DNA of 64,000 nt from the NCBI RefSeq assembly GCF_014805625.2, contig NW_023998605.1, positions 559,302 through 623,301 on the forward strand, read 5' to 3'. Shown piece after piece: positions 56,117 through 64,000 of this stretch. This stretch comes from Glossina fuscipes (lineage: Eukaryota > Arthropoda > Insecta > Diptera > Glossinidae). A program made the translations under genes and the position numbers. Every line of letters starts with the position of its first letter. Within the stretch, counting starts at the first letter, position 1. A model generated the notes under the pieces. It made no database searches. It saw only the letters and a program-made list of their open reading frames with translations, and was not told the origin of the DNA.

Positions 56117-57119
56117 TAAGTCTCATCACTCTACAGGCTGCAATCCGATAGTTAGCAAGTCTACTTCGCATATGATGTTTAAAAACAATGCACTAACAAT
56201 GTAGTTTTCCTCTCCTAACAAGGACTTTTTAGATGATTTTCGAAAAAGTTTCACACAGATTGTATCCAACATTTACGCTAATATTCAAGTTCCTTTTTTG
56301 CTTGTTAAAATAACTTAACAACTCTAAATTTAGTTGACTACCAATGGTTTTATTCATTTAATGGGAGGATGTGGCAGAAAAGATTTTAGTTATTCATCGC
56401 TGTTATTATTATAGCGGCTCGCACTGTCAAACGTCAGTTGCAAAAATTGCGAAGTGCAAAAACTGTGCTTTGAGCGAAACCGGAATTCCGATAGAGTACG
56501 TGGAAATGTGCACTACTTTGCGAGCAAGTGTCCGGGCCTAGATCAATACTCCATGAAAACATTAGATGTAAGGTAACCAAAATATCGACAGGATTGGAAG
56601 TTACGTGAAACGGACGCACATGTCGTTGATGAGTTAGTTAGTAGATGCTTACATCTAAAAAAATCCACTTGTTTTACGCTTAAAGGAATAAACGGATGGA
56701 TGAAATCTACCTGCCGAACGGGCGGGTCTTAAGCTCTGGGCCATTTCTAAATATCAATCATGTCTCTGTGCGTGATATTAACAATTCGACTTTCTGCAGG
56801 ATTATAGTTGTAGCAATTATGACAAACAAATAAAACCGGTGTTACAAGTCTTTAACGGAATATAAGAATAAATGCTAGCTAGTGCTAAAAAAATTGGGTT
56901 TGCCAAATTGATCGGAGATGTGGAAATGTGTATTAATAACCAACTGATAGCTATGGCACGTAGGGAGAAAAGTCTGGAATAAAATGAGAAAAAGAGTGAA
57001 AAATTTAACAATAATGTATTGATAGCCAAAAATTACAACCCAATTTCGTACATTGTACTTTATACCTTTACGTACAATTACTTGAATTACATATATATAT
57101 CTTAATTATAATAACCTAC
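56117..57119. other. Unassigned DNA
   Basis: Possibly eroded internal sequence of the truncated LTR element, but no gag motif is visible. Confidence 0.35.
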
Positions 57120-57970
57120 TTTCTTTCCAAACGCCAAAAGATTGACTGCGACTCACTTCGCTCTGCTGACAATGTTGCACGCCTGCAAGGATTACAGTGC
57201 GTAAATGATTTATTAAATTTGGTAAGATTCTGGATTCATTAATTTGCAACCACCTTTAATTATTAACAGCAAAAGCAAAAAAAGGGTGAAAACTAAGACT
57301 TCCCTGGATACAGCCGTAGTTCCGAATCGTATACAGATTTCTAAAATCCGACGCATTGACCACGGTAGGTTAAAGCTAGTAAATTCTTGACCCTCGGGTT
57401 ACGCCTTCAACTCTAAATTGATTTTCTTGGAATTTACTTGAGTTTCTCTTATCTCTATAAACTATGTCTAATTTCTACTAACAGGGCTATTTGACCTGCT
57501 TCTTTATATATAGAAATCAATGGAGGAACCCACAAATAGGCATTTCTGAGTAATGGCAATCTTAACTCACCAAGACCCACAAAGTCTACATTAAGTTGGA
57601 ATTATAGAGCCAGTATGATGGCAACCTTGATGCATTGGACGAATTCGTTCTGAAGTTCTAGCAATTATTATCTGGGTAAGGCGGAAGAAACAATATAACG
57701 AGGCAGTGACATTTCTTAGTTAAAAGTAATCACAACGGACGAAGTATGGCAGAGTGTGGATTGCATCAAGTCTAATGCAGTCGACCTTGACAATATCAGC
57801 AATACTGTTTTAAAATCCTAGTGCAATTTTATCATTGACGTTACTTGATAATATAATTCCAACTTTCGGTTTATAAAAAAATTGTGATAATAACTCCTAC
57901 TGAAACGAAATCGAAGCGATTTTTTCCGAAGACTTTCGCCTTGTCAGCATTCTTCTTGCTTATAGGAACT
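57120..57970 (+). pseudogene. Strongly decayed non-LTR ORF2 fragment
   Basis: The clearest part is at 57,725-57,960: ITTDEVWQSVDCIKSNAVDL and DNISNTVLKS, corresponding to (V...I..IKSNA.G.D.I....LK) at the start of RT, and SEDFRLVSILLAYR, corresponding to the P.(N/D)(F/Y)RPISIL block. KSTLSWNYRASMMATLMHW to its left may be the linker. Stops are frequent. Confidence 0.45.
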
Positions 57971-59397
57971 GATGAATCAGGGTTGCACTCGAATTGTAAT
58001 TCTGTGCCCTAACGAATCAAAAACGTAGGTTTTTGCTAGGTATTTGCTTTATAGTGAGTTTGAATCGCGGATTCTATTGAATTATGCAAACGCCATTGTT
58101 CAATTTTAACCTGCTAATCTACCGCTGCTGCTTCTTTGTAAAAATGCAAATGATGTTTATAGTTTGCGTACTTTATCGGACTCGCTATATTCCATTAAAA
58201 CTACTTCTTTTAATATTCCTCATACTTACAGTTTCGCATCTTTTCAATGCCGTGATGATCAACCAACCGACCAAATTACAAAAGATGAAGTGCTTCTAAA
58301 GAAAGAGGAAAATGCCAAAAATTTATGAGACTTATGAGAAGATGACATATCAAATGAAATAATCAGCTTAGAACAAATGAAAAAGCGTACCAGAAATTAA
58401 GTAATATTCAAGAAGCACTTGATTCAATGCCATATGTTTGTTACAAGCCTTGCGAGTACACAAAGTAAATAATTGAGTTTTTAGACCATACTATAGGTCG
58501 ACGTCTACCTGTGTACTGGTAAGGAAGCAAGTAACTGATTCCCAATCCAAAATGGAATATTCCAAGACGATGTATTGAATTCACAGTGGTCTTGCTAAGA
58601 ATTGAAAATCCTCAGTAAGCATGTAAATAAGATGAAAAACGAGAAAGAGTACCGGATAAAAGGCAGGGACATCGAACCATTAACGTCTTATTGTACATGG
58701 ATGAAAGCTATATTCCCCCAACACAGAAAGGATACATGGAATTGTAAGAATGATCTCAGTGAAGACGGAGGCTCACTTCCCTTAAAGAAAGTTCAAAATA
58801 TTTGGGGTTCCGAAAGGTATGCTGGCGTAGAAAATTAAGGAAAAAATTAGATTCGCATTTGAAGAAAAGTAACGATAAGTGAAATCAAGTTCAACTTAAA
58901 ATGCAAATGTAACGCTATTAATACTTGGGCTACACTATTGTACGTATACTTCTTTGGGGCAGTGAAATGGAACAGTACGGGCCTAGATGACGCAAAGAGA
59001 GAAATAACCACCACCATGTAGAAGTACAACCTACATCACCCACTCAGCGCTAAAGATGCCAACGAACGTGTTAACCAACCAACATATGTTATGTAATTGC
59101 ACGTAAAAAAAATTTTGACGGACACCATTCGAATGAAGTCGGGAAGAATATAATATAGTATATATCAAGGGTTAATAAGAGGGAAGTGGTTTATTGAGGT
59201 GGAAGGATTTAGTTTTGCTGTATAGAATTAAGTAACATGCGTATGATGTTACCAAAAACATGTAATGAGTCAAGAAATAGAAATGGACGAAAATTCAGAA
59301 GTGGTACAGCAACGATAGATTACATCACAGTAGCTAGGACACAACCAGGTGTATAAAATAGTGCATCAAGCACTGGCGGAGAAACACAATTTATGAA
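57971..59397. other. Unassigned DNA with unrecognised open frames
   Basis: Several short frames (for example 58,602-58,838, MKILSKHVNKMKNEKEYRIK and on) look moderately protein-like but match no family I know. They may be old transposon sequence. Confidence 0.35.
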
Positions 59398-60553
59398 ATA
59401 CATTTATTTATTTATTCTACTTATACTAGAAACTCAACTAAACAAATAACAGTCGAGTTCAATTGGCTCTTAATGCAAAACTTATATTAATTAATAATAA
59501 AATTTAGTATAAGTATAATAAAACAAATAAGAAGAAAAAAAAAAGAAAAGAAAGCATGTACACTATCAGCATAGGGACACACTTACAACCAGTGCAGGAC
59601 GTAACGATTTTTTAGGATAAAAGCTAATTTAAATACGACATAGGTAAATCGCGCGTATTAAGCAATGTTGCTTTAATGGACTTTAAAGAGTCCGATAACG
59701 AGAATAAGTGGTAGACGTCATTTAGTTTCTTGCAAACGACTCTGAGCGGATTGAACAGCTCATAATTAAACTTACACTGACTAAGCTTAACCAAGATAAA
59801 GTGCCTGGAGAAGCGATTAGGGACATTAAAGCTTATTTCACCAAGTAATGAAGGCGAGTCAGTGGCACCATTTATTACTTTAATTAGAAAGGAAACGCCA
59901 AGAACAAATCTATGTTTCTCAAGAGACGGTAGGGACAGCGGAAGCAACCTATTTTCATACGGAGGAAGAGAGGCAAGCGGATCCCAACCCAAATTTCTAA
60001 GGGCAAACAGCAAGAATTGCTTTTGAACAGATTCGATTGAATCTACGTAGCACCTATATAAAGGAGACCACACAACTGAGGCATACTCGAGTATGGGTCT
60101 AACCAAACACCTGTACAGCCTTTTCGTAATGTAGGGATCATCAAGGTCTTTGGACCACCTTTTTATAAAACCAAGCGCGGACGTAGCTTTGCTAATCGAG
60201 AGCTCAATATGCAAGTTAAAACGTAACCTATGGTCAAATAGAACGCCTAAATCTGTGATCGAATCGACATCCCCCAACTTATGCGAATCTATGAAATACT
60301 GAGTAACGAATGACTTTCTTCTTGAGAATGAAAGCTTCTTACATTTACTCAGATTTAGTTTCAGCAGATTCAAAGAGCACCATGCAACAAAATTATCCAA
60401 ATCACCTTGAAGCTGATGTGATTGCGATTCAACAGAGAAGGAAGAAAACAGTTTCACATCATCAGCATACATTAAGATCTGGCTGGAATTAACCACCGAT
60501 GGGAGATCGTTAATGTATAAACTAAATAAAATGGGACGTAAGTGACTTCTCAT
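59398..60553 (-). pseudogene. Jockey-clade element, 5'-truncated, with an intact 309-codon RT C-terminus
   Basis: The minus-strand frame 60,553-59,624 is unbroken: SHLRPILFSLYINDLPSVVN, LMYADDVKLFSSFSVESQSH (catalytic YADD), WCSLNLLKLNLSKCKKLSFS, ITDLGVLFDHRLRFNLHIEL, LYRCLVRPILEYASVVWSP and FSRHFILVKLSQCKFNYELF. It starts inside the PQGS.LGP block, so most of RT and all of the endonuclease are absent because of 5' truncation at about 60,550. The 3' UTR (59,623-59,398) ends in AAATA-type repeats on the element strand. This is the youngest of the three related copies here. No target duplication was found. Confidence 0.88.
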
Positions 60554-61408
60554 ATTGTGCTTTTGTCCGTTAGTCTGCTAATATACATCTGTTGGTCCGT
60601 TACGTCATAGTTACATTCCTACGCGCGCAGACATTTATATGATTTATTTCTTACTTGCTGTGGTTATCTATTGCCAATTGACGCAATCTTGTGGTTCCTT
60701 GCATTTTATAAATCCTTTTATATGTTTTCTTTCAGATTAACCCCCTTTATTGACACCAATATTTGCTTGTTCTTCTGCTTATGTGTATATCCCAGTTTTT
60801 AGAAACTCATTGATTTTAGTTGTAATGTACATTTATTTAGCTTTAAGTTTCATCATAAGAAATTTTTAATACTAGATTCTTGTTAATTACTAATTTTGTT
60901 TAGTTGAATTTGAGTGTTAATTCCCACTTTTAATCGTGCGTTTTTATTTAGGCTTAAGTTTTAATTTCCAATAATGTGTTCTCACTTGATGTTGAGTTTT
61001 AATGTCAACTTTTTACAATCTTTTCTTTCATTCTTTCTTTCTGATGTTTAAAATTTAAAAAAAAAGTATACGCAAAATCATTTTAATTACAGGACATTTA
61101 TTCAACCAACTTATACAACCTCATTCACGAATTAACTTAATGTATTCAAATTTAATTTAATTTTTGATAATTATTTTGTCAATTTTATAATAAGCAACAC
61201 CTCTGAGCACTTTGAGTATTTTCGTTGATCTTCTTTTTCTTTCCCCTCTTGAAGGTAATTTTATCGCCAGACAGACTTCGGACTTTGTTCCCTTTTCATA
61301 ATTCTCTTTCTAAATAGTTCGACAATGTGAGCGAAGAATTGTGAAAAGAGATCTTAGCTAACGCAAGTTCGTTATTATGAATAACGCTACTTTTTTTGTG
61401 AAAAGGAA
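60554..61408. other. Intergenic DNA
   Basis: AT-rich; nothing recognised. Confidence 0.4.
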
Positions 61409-61460
61409 GGACATATCCGACCGACGGAAATCCCCTTCAGGTATACTCGCGGACGTTACA
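61409..61460 (-). repeat. Dispersed 'TGTAACGTCCGCG' repeat, minus-strand copy
   Basis: On the minus strand it reads TGTAACGTCCGCGAGTATAC and then GGGGATTTCCGTCGGTCGG. It faces away from the plus-strand copy at 62,734, leaving 1.27 kb between the two starts. Confidence 0.55.
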
Positions 61461-62733
61461 CACTGTAAACTAGTAAATACATAAAAGCTTAAAGATTAGA
61501 TAGCAAATACAACTTGATTTCGTTTCGTCCTTTATTTCACATTGAAGAATCCTAAATTTTCAAATATATTCGGCACATTAACTTATCTTTTTACAACACA
61601 GCCCTGTATTTGCCCACAAATATATTTAAAATATCTTATGGAATTTTCGACATCTCACGTGACTTATTTTACGATGCGTTTTATTTGTTTATTGGTTCCC
61701 CAAAATATATGCCAGCCCAACCATTTCTTTAGTTAAGCATACTACATTATGATTATGCCAAATGATTATACAATGAATAAATAAATGAACTTCACATATT
61801 AAATTTCACCATTAAGCCCAGTTTGCGTAAGTTTCATTTTTTTATTTCCTCATTCACTTTATCAAAAATTAGGTTTTCGATATCTAACTTATGTTTATTT
61901 TCACAATATTCTGCTACGCGTGTTTTGTACTGGTACCGATATATATCAAAAAATTCGTATTTGGGGGTTTGTAAATGTAATCTGCATGCCATATAATTTT
62001 TGTGTTGTACGAAAGTTTTGGACAGACTGGCTATAGCAAAGTCTATTTTTTTCCTGAAAGTCGAAAGTTTTTCAAAAACGTTTAGTATCTATTGAAAAAT
62101 ACCGTCGCTGCTGATCCTTTGCTTGCTTCGTTATGGACGTTTCAGAAGGGCCTGCTTCATCATCGCAGTCGTGCTCGTGTACACACTATTTCTTAAAAAA
62201 GATGAGCAATTTTCCGAAAAAGAGTAGCAAGCTATCCGGGTTTAATTTTTCGGACAAAATAAAAATAATATTTCCATTTATATTAAAAATATCTCTGGAA
62301 GATATCATAGCTATTGTCATTACCAAGCGTTCAATTATTTTCACTATGTTTTTATCATTCGCTATGAGAGCTTTTAACTATTCCTATGCACCCAATAATT
62401 TTGATTTCTTTTCATTTATTTTTTCGCAAGAAAACTCGCGAACAAGTTTGTTGTTTAAATTTAAAGCACATAATTCAATGAAAAAATTGCTCAGAATTTT
62501 CTTTTCCTTTGTTGTAGAATAATTTGAATAGTAGCAGCAGTAGTCTTGCTCAGATCGGGACTGGTTGCGGAGCACTCGTCGTTTCTATGGCATTGGAAGG
62601 CACGAGCCTCAAAAGTTAGGTAAAAATTCAATCTTTACGTTGTGCTTTTGTTGGTTATAGATACTTTTGGTACAGAGCACTATTCATAAGAAAGCTGAAC
62701 AACTTTTAGTTAATTGCGGTCTGATAGCCTTGC
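61461..62733. other. DNA between two diverging repeat copies
   Basis: No gene is recognised. A 129-codon frame at 62,133-62,522 (MDVSEGPASSSQSCSC at its start, then Lys/Phe/Ile-rich) is AT-driven and has no motif. Confidence 0.35.
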
Positions 62734-62850
62734 AACGTCCGCTTGTATTTGAAGGTAGGGGTACCGTCGGTCTGCTTCGCCCACTGGTCAATCCCAATAG
62801 AGTAGGTAAAACCATAAAAACGGCCTATCGTTATGAAAAAGACTTTATTC
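62734..62850 (+). repeat. Dispersed 'TGTAACGTCCGCG' repeat, plus-strand copy
   Basis: It reads TGCAACGTCCGC, then GAAGGTAGGGGTACCGTCGG with TCTGCTTCG, then ACGGCCTATCGTTATGAAAA, in the same order as at 53.9 kb. Confidence 0.55.
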
Positions 62851-64000
62851 ATAACTCTCTCCCTCCTCCTCCTAAGTTCGACTATATGATTTGACAATGT
62901 TTCGGTTGTTTCTGCTGTCTCGTCATGTAGAGAGGGGATTTGGTTGGACAAAGTGAGGAGTCGGATTGCATTATTCAAACGAAATGATTGGTTCTATGAT
63001 AATAATAAAAGAAAACGCAAAGAAAATAATACTGAAAGAAAAAAAAGTTTAAAATTTATAGAAAAGTTTAATAAAATATTTTCATAAACAAAATCTAGAT
63101 ATTATAGTTTTTAAATATGTGTCTATCGGATATCAGTGAATTGAAATCGAACGAATAAGAAATGTTTCGTGATGTTGTTGGCGTAAAAACGATCAACACG
63201 TCGCTCGTGTACTTGCTTTTGCTTAATTTAGCGTTAAATTATTTATACAGAATACAATAATATAGGAAAAATATGAAACAAAACCAGAAATACAAGAAAC
63301 TTCTTTAATGTTCGTTCAAAAATTTACACAAAATCCTTTTTACGATGAAGCCATGAAAACCTATTTGGACGGGCATTGCTATGAAAGTAAAATTGGTCTT
63401 TCGTAAGAAATACTCTTAAGAAAGTACAGTTAAAATTGAAAAAATTGCAAACTTATTTTCTGTACATTAAATAACAATTTTCAATTTATTATTGTTGAAA
63501 TTGAAATTTAAGTTTAAATTGCAATATATGAAATTGTTATTATCTTTTAAGTAATTGTTAATATTTATAAAAGGTATGTACAGATGTACATATATATATA
63601 TGTAAGCATATATAAGTTTTTATATATAATAAGAGTACATTATATATATATATATCATTATTCATATGCGGCCTAGAAGAAAAGAGTTTTTACTTTTTCC
63701 ACCTTTTTTCGAAAGCACAGAAAAATATGCTCTTTTCGAACCATCCGGAGGCATATCAAGCTAACTGTTATGACAGGGTTTGCTACAAGGAGGACATTCT
63801 AGATTATCAATCACGTATATTATGATGCATTCCTTGATTACGTGAAGTGATGAGTAAGGTTCCAAGAACATGATACTTTTGTAATCGCAACGCATGACGT
63901 GTCAAGCAATCATTTGCTACCTCTGACTGAGTATCACTATCTCCTGTATGAATGTGTCATACGATATATCATTGATCCTCCGTCTATGATCTATGATAAG
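62851..64000. other. Intergenic DNA with AT dinucleotide runs
   Basis: No gene is supported. TA/AT microsatellite tracts lie at about 63,588-63,655. Confidence 0.45.

Noticed and set aside
62133..62522. A 129-codon frame, possible small gene
   Set aside because: Lys/Phe/Ile-rich composition as expected from AT-rich DNA; no motif and no splice support.

Overview
The window reads as AT-rich nuclear DNA of a higher (brachyceran) fly. Three things support this: spliced genes with short introns (54-74 nt) that match Drosophila-type proteins, I-, jockey-, copia-, Tc1- and Harbinger-type transposon debris of the kinds common in flies, and a tRNA-Lys-primed LTR retrotransposon. I see no bacterial or viral genome structure. 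There are two assembly gaps (100 N and 10 N).

Only two host genes can be reconstructed with confidence, both on the minus strand. Git (13,381-17,170) is an ArfGAP/ankyrin/SHD/coiled-coil scaffold with 8 coding exons and 699 aa; its first intron is of the rare GC-AG type. A 750-aa cytosolic-type 5'-nucleotidase/metallophosphatase (50,173-53,754; 5 coding exons) resembles the insect CG11883 group. Near 46.6 kb there is also a decayed Arf6-like fragment and an orphan candidate terminal exon with a poly(A) signal.

Most of the rest is mobile DNA. 1-1,056: jockey-type ORF1. 3.4 kb, 9.1-11.7 kb, 44.0-46.2 kb and 59.4-60.6 kb: jockey-type pieces, one of them split by an insertion of about 1 kb. 17.67 kb: a 63-bp 5'-truncated copy with a clean 12-bp target duplication. 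18.3-24.1 kb: a near full-length I-like element (ORF1, then EN-RT-RNase H ORF2) disabled by stops and frameshifts and broken by a fold-back assembly gap. 26-37 kb: decayed copia, I-like, jockey, Tc1 and Harbinger fragments. 37.8-44.0 kb: an LTR retrotransposon with gag and protease but no visible reverse transcriptase or integrase. 47-48.5 kb and 57.1-58 kb: further degenerate non-LTR pieces. 55.4-56.1 kb: an LTR plus leader of a relative of the 38-kb element.

The most unusual system is this LTR family. Its leader carries a tandem array in which the LTR-end/primer-binding-site junction is repeated about 14 times. The PBS matches the 3' end of fly tRNA-Lys(CTT), and the related copy at 55.7 kb has the same kind of array, so it is not simply an assembly artefact. 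The first element also carries, where pol should be, a Gln/His-rich and coiled-coil host-like coding segment and then a degenerate tRNA-Lys(CTT) sequence, which is the same tRNA species its PBS recognises.
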